From: Clostridia bacterium | GTDB lineage: Bacteria; Bacillota; Clostridia; Christensenellales; Aristaeellaceae | NCBI GenBank assembly: GCA_017463245.1 | Contig: JAFTPN010000070.1 | Coordinates: forward strand, 1 to 58,230 | DNA: 58,230 nucleotides | Reading direction: 5' to 3' | Shown: positions 1 through 7,256 of the stretch, in pieces | Position numbering within the stretch: position 1 is the first letter of the stretch | Layout of the letters: the number at the start of each line of letters is the position of its first letter | Translations under genes and position numbers: made by a program | Notes under the pieces: model-generated | The model's input: only the letters and a program-made list of their open reading frames with translations | What the model was told of the DNA's origin: nothing | The model's database searches: none

Positions 1-1
1 C

Positions 2-97
2 CCCGCGAAGGTGCATCTGCGCAAATGGGTGATCACGCTGGTGGTTTACCCGGCCATGGCGGCTGCGCTGGCCGGGATCATGACGCTGATCCTGTGA
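2..97 (+). CDS. C-terminal fragment of a membrane protein (5' end outside window)
   Basis: An open frame enters from the left edge and ends at TGA 95-97. The 31 visible residues end in a hydrophobic stretch (about 20 residues rich in A, L, V, I), so this is the last membrane helix of an otherwise unseen protein. The next gene starts 18 bases later, so it is probably the first visible member of the same operon. The family cannot be named from this fragment. Confidence 0.6.
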   Translation, partial: PAKVHLRKWVITLVVYPAMAAALAGIMTLIL

Positions 98-115
98 GCA
101 AAAGGAGCGAATGAT

Positions 116-901
116 ATGAAGCCTGATTACAAGAACTGGGTACCCAAGGGAATGCTTTACGGCTTTGCAGCGGGTCTGGCGGCTGCGCTGGCGCTGCTGC
201 TGATCAGCCTGTTTGCGCTGCCACAGGGGATGCTGCGCACGATCCTGCTGGTGGTGTCCGTTCTGGCGGCGGTGATTCTGCTGGTGGTAACGATCTGGCT
301 GACCATGATGCACCGGGCGTTCTCCTACAATGGCAAGCGTCAGCTGGCCAAGGCCATTGTGGAGGGAACGGCGGCGTATGTCAGCATTCCCGACGGCGGC
401 GTTGGCCTGGATGTGGGCTGCGGCAGCGGCGCGCTGACCATCGCCTGCGCCAAGCGGAATCCCCGTGCAAGGATGATCGGCATTGACCGCTGGGGCAAGG
501 AATACGCCTCCTTTAACAAGCCCCTGTGCGAGCAGAACGCCCGCGCCGAGGGCGTGACCAACACCAGCTTCCAGCAAGGCAACGCGTTGCACCTCGACTT
601 CCCGGACGAAAGCTTTGACGCGGTAACCAGCAACTATGTCTACCACAACATCACCGGTGCAGACAAGCAGGGTTGCCTGCGGGAAACGCTGCGGGTGCTG
701 AAAAAGGGCGGCACTTTCGCGCTGCATGACATCATGAGCAGAAGCCGCTACGGCAACATGGAGGCATTCGCTGCCCAGCTGAGAGCGGCAGGCTATGAGC
801 GTGTGGAGCTGATCGACACCACCAATGGTATGTTCATGTCCCGCAGGGAGGCTGTGCTGATGGATCTGGCTGGCTCCACTCTGCTGGTGGGCAGAAAATA
901 A
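116..901 (+). CDS. Membrane-anchored class I SAM-dependent methyltransferase
   Basis: 261 residues. Two hydrophobic segments (about residues 13-35 and 42-64) anchor the N-terminus. A Rossmann-type methyltransferase domain follows: motif I is GLDVGCGSG (97-105), the acidic end of strand 2 is in IGIDRWG, and a FDAVTSNYVYHN segment and a hydrophobic 'LKKGGTFALHD' strand come later. An AGGAG Shine-Dalgarno lies about 9 bases before ATG 116. The gene is followed after 12 bases by the ATC-hydrolase-like gene. The substrate cannot be told; the family includes small-molecule and lipid methyltransferases, and the membrane anchor favours a hydrophobic or envelope-located acceptor. Confidence 0.85.
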   Translation: MKPDYKNWVPKGMLYGFAAGLAAALALLLISLFALPQGMLRTILLVVSVLAAVILLVVTIWLTMMHRAFSYNGKRQLAKAIVEGTAAYVSIPDGGVGLDVGCGSGALTIACAKRNPRARMIGIDRWGKEYASFNKPLCEQNARAEGVTNTSFQQGNALHLDFPDESFDAVTSNYVYHNITGADKQGCLRETLRVLKKGGTFALHDIMSRSRYGNMEAFAAQLRAAGYERVELIDTTNGMFMSRREAVLMDLAGSTLLVGRK

Positions 902-913
902 GGAGGGAGAGCA

Positions 914-1576
914 ATGCAGTACACCTTCTGTGAAAAGCTGATGTGGTTCGCGCTGGCAAAGCCGTCGTTCCGGCATCTGGCGCAAAAGCATTCTCAATGG
1001 AATGCACCGGCTTTCCGCCGGAAGGCCAAGGTAATCTTCGGAGAAATGGTGGCCCGGACGCCGGATATCGGCGGACTCAAGGAAAATCCGCTGCGCATCT
1101 GCCTCTCCGGTGGCATGGTGTGGCTGAGCATCTACGAGGCGGCGGAGGGCGCGATGGATGAGGCGACCTTTGCCGATATGGTCAGCACCAGCATGGACTC
1201 ACCGCTGGTTCGCGCCGCCTTCAAAATGAAGAAGAAAACCACCTTCACGCTGAAAGCCCAGCAGTTCCGCAAGGAAACTGCCGAGCGGACAAATCCGCTG
1301 TGCAGGGATAACCCCTTCCACTGGAACGTAGAGGTCATCCTTGGCCGGGATGCAGACGAGTACCGCATCAACTACCGCCAGTGCGGGCTGTGCGCGCTGG
1401 GAAAGCAGGAGGGGCTGCTGCACCTGGTGAAGCATATGTGCGCGCTGGACACCATGTCCATCGATTGGATGGGCGGCGTGCTGCATCGCACCAAGACCCT
1501 TGCGAGCGGCGGGGACTGCTGCAATTTCTATATTTGCAGAAAGGATTCCAAGTGGGAACGGGAGGCGGGCGCATGA
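914..1576 (+). CDS. L-2-amino-thiazoline-4-carboxylate (ATC) hydrolase-like protein
   Basis: 220 residues with the look of the ATC hydrolase family (PF14196): a helical N-terminal half and a C-terminal half containing CGLCALGKQEG, HMCALDTMSIDW and SGGDCCNFYI. The characterised founding member opens the thiazoline ring of ATC on the route to L-cysteine, but most Clostridial relatives are uncharacterised, so the substrate is open. A GGAGG site precedes ATG 914. The stop overlaps the start of the next gene in an ATGA arrangement, which indicates translational coupling. No signal peptide, so probably cytoplasmic. Confidence 0.7.
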   Translation: MQYTFCEKLMWFALAKPSFRHLAQKHSQWNAPAFRRKAKVIFGEMVARTPDIGGLKENPLRICLSGGMVWLSIYEAAEGAMDEATFADMVSTSMDSPLVRAAFKMKKKTTFTLKAQQFRKETAERTNPLCRDNPFHWNVEVILGRDADEYRINYRQCGLCALGKQEGLLHLVKHMCALDTMSIDWMGGVLHRTKTLASGGDCCNFYICRKDSKWEREAGA

Positions 1577-2268
1577 ACCAGACAAAGCGCATGAACCTTG
1601 CCCTGATCTGCGGTATGCTGGGCTGCCTGTGTATGGGCGGCGGCGACTGGCTGATGATTTACGGCGACACGTCCCATTCCGGCAGCCTGTACTGGCTTAC
1701 CGAGGGCGTGACACAGATCGCCCCTTGGCGCAATGCGCTGGCCATGGCGCTGTCCTTCCCGGCGATCATCCTTTACGGCATTGCGCTGTTTGCGATTGAG
1801 GGATATATCACGGCGGAGAAGCACCGCCGCGTCAACCATTACCTCACCATCTTCAGCCTGACCCCGTGGCTGGCGCTGCATCTGTTCTATGTGATGATCC
1901 TGTACATGTTTGCCTGGATGAACGGCAACGGCTATGCGCATGCGGCGCTCTCGGCAGCGGAGGCGTTGTTCAGCCACCTTTCGTGGGTGGTGATCGCCAG
2001 CGAGGCGCTGATGCTGCCGCCCTTCCTGTACTGGGCATGGCTGCTGGCAAAGGGCAGGAGCGTGCTGCCCCGCTGGATGGCGGCGGTCAATCCGCTGACG
2101 ATCTACGCCGTGTTGTCGGTTGGCAAGGTCATCCTGCCGGAGGGTGCGTTCCGCATCGGCTTCATCAACGGGCTGATGAGCGAGAGCATGATCGTTTGGT
2201 TTGGTCTGCTGCTTGGCTGCAATCGGAAAGCATTCGCCAAGGGAGGAGCGTCCGATGAAATACTTTGA
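1573..2268 (+). CDS. Polytopic membrane protein, DUF6796-like
   Basis: 231 residues starting at the ATG that overlaps the upstream stop (ATGA). About six hydrophobic segments are separated by short loops. Recognisable features are GGGDWLMIYGD near the first helix and HLSWVVIASEALMLPPF in the middle. It resembles the DUF6796 group often seen beside ATC-hydrolase-like and methyltransferase genes in Clostridia; function unknown. It overlaps the following hydrolase gene by 14 bases. A transporter or integral membrane enzyme are both possible. Confidence 0.65.
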   Translation: MNQTKRMNLALICGMLGCLCMGGGDWLMIYGDTSHSGSLYWLTEGVTQIAPWRNALAMALSFPAIILYGIALFAIEGYITAEKHRRVNHYLTIFSLTPWLALHLFYVMILYMFAWMNGNGYAHAALSAAEALFSHLSWVVIASEALMLPPFLYWAWLLAKGRSVLPRWMAAVNPLTIYAVLSVGKVILPEGAFRIGFINGLMSESMIVWFGLLLGCNRKAFAKGGASDEIL

Positions 2269-3058
2269 GTTTGGTCAGCAAAACGAGAAGCTGATGGTGA
2301 TGCTCCATGGCGGCGGCGTATGCTACAAAGGTGTGATGCCGGTAGCCGAGCAGCTCAGCAAGGATCTTCATGTGATCGTGGTCGCCTATGACGGCTTCAA
2401 TCCGTCCGAGCCGGAAACGGAGTTTACCTCCGTGATGGATGAGGCAAAGCGCCTTGGGGATTACATCATCCGCCATCACGGTGGGAAGATCGATATTCTT
2501 TACGCGCTCTCCTACGGCTGCCGTGTGCTGCTGGAGGTATTGGCAGACAAGCGGTTGACCATCACCACCGCCATTGCCGATGGCATGAGTACCCGGGAGT
2601 ATCCCCGCATCAAAAGCAAGCTGGGCAAAGACGTTTACTGCTTCTTCTTCACCGGGCTGTTTTACATCATGATGGGCAAGGCCGGGCCGCTGCGCAAGCG
2701 ATTCCTGGCACGGATCACCGGGCGCACCGTCGAAGAGGCGGAGCGGCTGCTCTATCAGCAGGCCACATGGCGCAGCTGGAAGAACCAGGACTTGTGCCTG
2801 ATCAACAGGCCCATTGATTTCAGCGTTTTCAAGCGTACCGATATGCACATCTGGCATGGCGTCAACAGCAGCGTGGAGAAGAAGCTGGCCAGAGATATCC
2901 GCAAGTGGCAGGACGCGGGCTATGCCTTCACCTACAAGGCCTTTCATGATGTGGGGCATGGCGGCCTTGCGGGGGAGCATACCGACCGATTCATGGAGGA
3001 GGTCAAGGCGACCCATCAGCTGTCCCTTGACAAGAAGAAAGCCGCTCAGCGCAGTTAA
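2255..3058 (+). CDS. Alpha/beta hydrolase fold protein
   Basis: 267 residues. The start at 2255 follows GGGAGGAG by 6 bases and lies inside the end of the preceding gene. Hydrolase-fold signs are the oxyanion-type HGGGV segment (about residue 18), the YDGF turn, and a nucleophile elbow ALSYG (the first Gly of GxSxG is Ala). A late His is in HDVGHGG. It is paralogous to the hydrolase at 4588: both share YDGF..(S/T)E..T.FT.V.D and a GGKI/GGRI stretch. Substrate unknown; esterase, thioesterase or C-C hydrolase activity are all compatible. Confidence 0.75.
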   Translation: MKYFEFGQQNEKLMVMLHGGGVCYKGVMPVAEQLSKDLHVIVVAYDGFNPSEPETEFTSVMDEAKRLGDYIIRHHGGKIDILYALSYGCRVLLEVLADKRLTITTAIADGMSTREYPRIKSKLGKDVYCFFFTGLFYIMMGKAGPLRKRFLARITGRTVEEAERLLYQQATWRSWKNQDLCLINRPIDFSVFKRTDMHIWHGVNSSVEKKLARDIRKWQDAGYAFTYKAFHDVGHGGLAGEHTDRFMEEVKATHQLSLDKKKAAQRS

Positions 3059-3097
3059 GGTTCAGCTCTGATTTGATTTCGAAGGAGAATGCAGGTT

Positions 3098-4066
3098 ATG
3101 AAGATTCTTGTCATCGGCGCTGGCGTGATCGGCGGCTATCTGGCGCATGTGCTGCATCGGGCCGGGAACGAGGTGACGCTGCTGGCTCGCGGCGCATGGA
3201 AGGAGCAGCTGTGCAGCAATGGACTGCGCATTCGCCATCAGCTGCAGCGGAAAGATACTGTGGACAAGCTGCGCATCATCGACCGCGTGGACGATTGCTG
3301 CTACGATGCGGTGTTCGCTGTGATGCAGCATCAGCAGATGTGGAGCGCGCTGGACGACCTTGCCCGGGTGAACACCGATCTGGTGACGCTGGTGGGCAAC
3401 AACATGTCTGCCGCTGACATGGAACAGTCGATCCATGCGCGCGAGGTCTCGTCACGCACGGTGCTCTTCGGCTTTCAGGGAACTGCCGGACGCAGGGAGG
3501 ACGGACGCATCGTCAGCGTTCATATGAAGGATGGCTCCATGTCGCTGGGCTGCCTGCACAGCCTGCCCTCTGCGGAAGTCATGGCGAAGGTGGAGGCCAT
3601 GTTCCAAGGCACAGCCTACCGTCTGACATGGACGCGGGATATGGAGGCGTGGTATCGCACGCACCTGACGCTGATCCTGCCAGTATGCTACCTATGCTAT
3701 GCTGCGGACTGCGATCTGCGGCGTGTCACCCGCCATCAGCGGAAGCTGTTGCTGGATGCGGCGAATGAGGCCTGCGGGCTGCTGACAGCGATCGGGTCGC
3801 CTGTTCTTCCTGAGGGGGAGGAAACGTACTACCGTCCCGGCTTCAAACGCATGCTGATGGCTGGCATGGTATTTGTGATGGCTAAAACCGTTGTGGGCGA
3901 GCTGGTGGCCTCCGAGCATTGCCGCCATGCGGTGACCGAGATGGAGGGGCTGGATGCGGCCTTCCATGCGCTGCGACTGCAGGCGCCGGACTTCGCCATG
4001 CCCGCGTGGGATACCCTGCGCAGCGCCATGCCGGGTTGGAGCGAGCTGCACAAACGCTGGGACTAA
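3098..4066 (+). CDS. Ketopantoate reductase-family (ApbA/PanE) oxidoreductase
   Basis: 322 residues. The N-terminal dinucleotide-binding motif is GAGVIGGYLA (about residues 7-16) with LLAR at the end of strand 2, as in NADP-dependent PanE proteins. A helical C-terminal domain follows. The NxxSA-type region of true PanE appears as VGNNMSAADM. I chose ATG 3098, ten bases after the GGAG site, over ATG 3089, which sits on top of it. The operon context is not pantothenate synthesis, so it may reduce another 2-keto acid or an imine. Confidence 0.75.
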   Translation: MKILVIGAGVIGGYLAHVLHRAGNEVTLLARGAWKEQLCSNGLRIRHQLQRKDTVDKLRIIDRVDDCCYDAVFAVMQHQQMWSALDDLARVNTDLVTLVGNNMSAADMEQSIHAREVSSRTVLFGFQGTAGRREDGRIVSVHMKDGSMSLGCLHSLPSAEVMAKVEAMFQGTAYRLTWTRDMEAWYRTHLTLILPVCYLCYAADCDLRRVTRHQRKLLLDAANEACGLLTAIGSPVLPEGEETYYRPGFKRMLMAGMVFVMAKTVVGELVASEHCRHAVTEMEGLDAAFHALRLQAPDFAMPAWDTLRSAMPGWSELHKRWD

Positions 4067-4086
4067 ATGTACTGAGGTGAAGGAGA

Positions 4087-4575
4087 ATGAAGAAGAAAGA
4101 ACATCTGTCGTTTTTCGGCTGCGGGCCGGTGTATGGTGCGATCATCATCACGCTGACGGTGCTGGGCGCCATCGCAGGTGGTCAGTCCCTGCTCAGCGGC
4201 GGAAGGGTGCTGCAGCTCAAGTGGCTTTTCTGGCCCTTTGGCATTGCGCTGATCATCCTCGGCATTGTGATGTGGGCGCTGGCAAACTTCCATTCCAAGC
4301 TGGATCAGAACATCGTCAGCAATACGCTGGTCACCACCGGCGTGTATGCATGGGTGCGTAATCCCATCTATTCTGCGTTCATGCTGGCCTGCGCGGGCGT
4401 GCTGCTGCTGGTCTGCAACCTGTGGCTGCTGATCCTGCCGCCCTTCTACTGGGCGCTGATGACCCTTCTGGTATCCGCCACCGAAGAAAAGTGGCTGCGG
4501 GATCTGTACGGGCAGCAGTATGTGGATTACTGCGCCCGGGTGAACCGCTGCATTCCGTGGTTCCCGAAGAAGTGA
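4087..4575 (+). CDS. Isoprenylcysteine carboxyl methyltransferase-family membrane protein
   Basis: 162 residues with four to five hydrophobic segments. The C-terminal half carries the ICMT/PEMT signature: TTGVYAWVRNPIYSAF (SAM-contacting RNP segment), a later EEKWLRDLYGQQYVDYC stretch and the conserved ending IPWF. Bacterial members methylate small or lipid substrates; the exact acceptor is unknown. AGGTGAAGGAG precedes ATG 4087. It sits between the reductase and the second hydrolase, with short spacers on both sides. Confidence 0.8.
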   Translation: MKKKEHLSFFGCGPVYGAIIITLTVLGAIAGGQSLLSGGRVLQLKWLFWPFGIALIILGIVMWALANFHSKLDQNIVSNTLVTTGVYAWVRNPIYSAFMLACAGVLLLVCNLWLLILPPFYWALMTLLVSATEEKWLRDLYGQQYVDYCARVNRCIPWFPKK

Positions 4576-4587
4576 GGAGGGGCAAAT

Positions 4588-5361
4588 ATGAAATTCCATG
4601 AATCCGGCCTGTGGGACGCGCCCGTTCTGCTGCTGCTCCCCGGCACCTGCTGCCATTGGCAGAAGAACTTCGGCCATGTGCTGCCCATGCTGAACCGGCG
4701 CTTCCATGTGGTCTGCGCCTCCTATGACGGCTTTGACGAAACGGAGGACACGACCTTCACCACCGTCACCGACCAGGTGGAGAAGATCGAAGATTTTGTG
4801 CAGCAGAGCTTCGGCGGACGCATCCATGCGGTGTACGGCTGCTCTCTGGGCGGTTCGCTGGCAGGGATGCTGGTGGAGCGGGGCAACATCCATGTCAACC
4901 ACGCCATTCTTGGCAGCAGCGATCTGGATCAGGAGGAAGGTTTGTCCGCCCGGTTCAAGGCGTGGCTCATCGGCAAGGTGCTCTACGGCGTGATGCAGAA
5001 GGGGCAGCTGCCCCGCTGGATGCAGAAGCGGCTGGACGCCAAGCCGCCGGAGCAGAAGGCCTACATGGAAAAGATGCTGGCCATGATGGGTCTGCGGGAT
5101 CGCTCCATGGCCTTTGTGAAGCGGGAAAGCATCCGCAACCAGTTCTATTCCGATCTCGTCACGCCGCTGGGGGAGAAAATCAGCGTCGAGGGAACCACGG
5201 TGCATTGCTTCTACGCGAAGAAAATGGGCGAGGTGTACCTTGAACGGTACAGGCAGCATTTTGTCCAGCCCTACATTGTGACGCATGATCTGCTGCACGA
5301 AGAGCTGCTGGTTTGCCAGCCGGAAAAGTGGGTGCAGGAAGTGTGCCGCGCGGTGGAATAA
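4588..5361 (+). CDS. Alpha/beta hydrolase fold protein (paralogue of 2255-3058)
   Basis: 257 residues. It has an LLLPGTCCHW strand-turn, a YDGF turn, the nucleophile elbow GCSLGG and a late His-containing segment THDLLHEELL. Unlike its upstream paralogue it keeps the canonical GxSxG. It is the last gene before a strong new promoter at 5386, and no terminator lies between its stop and that promoter. The shared YDGF.E.T.FT.V.D pattern supports duplication and divergence within the operon. Confidence 0.75.
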   Translation: MKFHESGLWDAPVLLLLPGTCCHWQKNFGHVLPMLNRRFHVVCASYDGFDETEDTTFTTVTDQVEKIEDFVQQSFGGRIHAVYGCSLGGSLAGMLVERGNIHVNHAILGSSDLDQEEGLSARFKAWLIGKVLYGVMQKGQLPRWMQKRLDAKPPEQKAYMEKMLAMMGLRDRSMAFVKRESIRNQFYSDLVTPLGEKISVEGTTVHCFYAKKMGEVYLERYRQHFVQPYIVTHDLLHEELLVCQPEKWVQEVCRAVE

Positions 5362-5385
5362 GCCAGTATCCATAATGGTTTGCGC

Positions 5386-5414
5386 TTGACAGATACCATT
5401 TGTTATGCTATATT
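5386..5414 (+). promoter_or_regulatory. Sigma-A-type promoter
   Basis: TTGACA (5386-5391), 17-base spacer, TATATT (5409-5414). Predicted transcription start is about 5421, at the edge of the palindrome described next. Confidence 0.8.
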
Positions 5415-5420
5415 TCTATC

Positions 5421-5436
5421 GTTAGTTGCGTCTAAC
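5421..5436. promoter_or_regulatory. Putative DtxR/IdeR-type iron operator
   Basis: GTTAGTTGCGTCTAAC is an inverted repeat with TTAG-N6-CTAA half-sites. That is the same core geometry as the DtxR/IdeR iron box (TTAG-GTTAGC-CTAA). It covers +1 to +16 of the predicted transcript, a repressing position. The regulator gene is not in the window. Confidence 0.55.
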
Positions 5437-5441
5437 GAAGT

Positions 5442-5469
5442 GGCTGCAGCAATCGCTGCGGCCTTTTTT
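5442..5469 (+). terminator. Rho-independent terminator or attenuator in the ABC operon leader
   Basis: GGCTGCAGC / GCTGCGGCC stem (one G-U pair), AATC loop, then six T. It lies downstream of the promoter and operator but upstream of the ABC genes. It would either end read-through from the upstream operon or attenuate the new transcript after about 45 bases. Confidence 0.65.
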
Positions 5470-5522
5470 GAAAAGACGAGTTAACCTCGACTAATTAGAA
5501 ATCGCTAACAGGAATGAATGCC

Positions 5523-7256
5523 ATGATGATCAACAAGCGCCTCATCGGCGCAGTTCCGGAAAGCAAGAAATACATCGCTGGCAATGTCATCGTGCAATGG
5601 GTGTCGCTGATGGCCAATGTGTGCATGATGGGCGCCATCGCCAGTCTTTTGCAGCGGCTGTTTGACAACACAGCAACCACCGCTGCCATCGTCGTGACGG
5701 TGGTGATCGGCCTGATCGCCCTGGCGGTGCGCTTTGTGTGCGCGCTGGCGGCCAGCCGGATGGGCTACCTGTCCTCGAAAACCGTCAAGGCCACCCTGCG
5801 GAAGATGATCTACCGCAAGCTGCTGCGGCTGGGAGCGTCCTACTCCGAGAAGGTGCGCACCTCCGAGGTGGTGCAGGTGGCGGTGGAGGGCATTGACCAG
5901 CTGGAGACCTACTTCGGTGCGTATCTGCCCCAGTTCTTCTATGCCATGCTGGCGCCGCTGACGCTGTTCGTGATCCTGAGCTTCATCAGCTTCCCGGCGG
6001 CCATCGTGCTGCTGGTGTGCGTGCCGATGATCCCCGTGGCCATCGCCGCCGTGCAGACCTGGGCAAAGAAACTGCTGAGCAAATATTGGGGGCAGTACAC
6101 CCAGCTGGGCGATACCTTCCTTGAAAATCTGCAAGGCCTGACCACCCTGAAAATCTACCAGACCGACGGCCGCCAGCACGAGCGCATGAACGAGGAAAGC
6201 GAGCATTTCCGCCGCATCACCATGAAGGTGCTGACCATGCAGCTCAACTCCATCACCATCATGGATCTGATCGCCTATGGCGGCGCGGCGCTGGGCATGG
6301 TGATGGCCGTGACGCAGTTCGCGGGCGGGCATGTGACGCTTGCCGGGGCGCTGCTGATCATCCTGCTGTCGGCGGATTTCTTCATCCCCATGCGGCAGCT
6401 GGGCAGCTTCTTCCACATCGCCATGAACGGGATGGCCGCCAGCGACAAGATCTTCCGCCTGCTGGATCTGCCGGAGGAAGCCAACGGAACAAAGCAGCCC
6501 AAGGGGCATGCCATTGCGGTGAAGAATCTGCACTTCTCCTACGAGGCAGACCGCGAGGTGCTGCACGGCGTGGACATGACCTTCCCGGCGGGCAGCTTCA
6601 CTGCCATCGTGGGCGAGAGCGGCTGCGGCAAGTCCACCATCGCGGCGATCCTCACCGGCAAGAACCGCGGCTATTCCGGCGGCGTGACGCTGGGAAGCGT
6701 TCCCCTTGCCGAGGTCAGCGAGGACGCCCTTATGCGCACGGTGACCTACATCGGCCACGCCAGCTACCTGTTCAAGGGCAGCGTGCGGGAGAATCTGCTG
6801 ATGGGCAAGCCCACCGCCGCCGATGCGGAGCTCTGGGCCATGCTGGAGAAGGTGAACCTGGCGGATTTCCTCCGCAGCGAGAACGGCCTCGACACGCAGC
6901 TCACCGAACAGGCGGGCAACCTCTCCGGCGGCCAGCGGCAGCGTCTGGCGCTGGCTCGTGCGCTGCTGCACGACAGCCCGGTGTACATCTTCGACGAGGC
7001 TACCTCCAACATCGACGTGGAGAGCGAGAACGACATCATGGCGCAGATCCATGCGCTGGCCAAGAGCAAGACCGTCATCCTGATCTCCCACCGCCTGGCC
7101 AGCGTGACCGGCGCGGACAACATTTATGTCATGCAGGACGGCTGCGTGGTGGAGTCCGGCACCCACCTGACGCTGCCCAAAGCCGGTGTGTATGATCGCC
7201 TCTGGAAAGCCCAGCAGGCGCTGGAAAAGTATACCGGCAAGGAGGTGATGGCATGA
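5523..7256 (+). CDS. ABC exporter-fold half transporter, CydD/YbtP-like
   Basis: About 577 residues: an N-terminal six-helix ABC type-1 membrane domain and a C-terminal ATPase. ATPase motifs are Walker A GESGCGKST, signature LSGGQRQR, Walker B VYIFDEATSNID and H-loop ISHRL. The membrane-domain text (LETYFGAYLPQFFYAM, GDTFLENLQGLTTLKIYQ, FIPMRQLGSFFH) is CydD-like. Four ATGs cluster at the start; AGGA at 5510 is best spaced for ATG 5523, though 5514 is possible. It overlaps the second half transporter by four bases (ATGA), so a heterodimer is expected. Related exporter-fold pairs either export thiols (CydDC) or import siderophore-iron (YbtPQ, IrtAB); the iron-type operator favours the latter. 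Confidence 0.85.
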   Translation: MMINKRLIGAVPESKKYIAGNVIVQWVSLMANVCMMGAIASLLQRLFDNTATTAAIVVTVVIGLIALAVRFVCALAASRMGYLSSKTVKATLRKMIYRKLLRLGASYSEKVRTSEVVQVAVEGIDQLETYFGAYLPQFFYAMLAPLTLFVILSFISFPAAIVLLVCVPMIPVAIAAVQTWAKKLLSKYWGQYTQLGDTFLENLQGLTTLKIYQTDGRQHERMNEESEHFRRITMKVLTMQLNSITIMDLIAYGGAALGMVMAVTQFAGGHVTLAGALLIILLSADFFIPMRQLGSFFHIAMNGMAASDKIFRLLDLPEEANGTKQPKGHAIAVKNLHFSYEADREVLHGVDMTFPAGSFTAIVGESGCGKSTIAAILTGKNRGYSGGVTLGSVPLAEVSEDALMRTVTYIGHASYLFKGSVRENLLMGKPTAADAELWAMLEKVNLADFLRSENGLDTQLTEQAGNLSGGQRQRLALARALLHDSPVYIFDEATSNIDVESENDIMAQIHALAKSKTVILISHRLASVTGADNIYVMQDGCVVESGTHLTLPKAGVYDRLWKAQQALEKYTGKEVMA

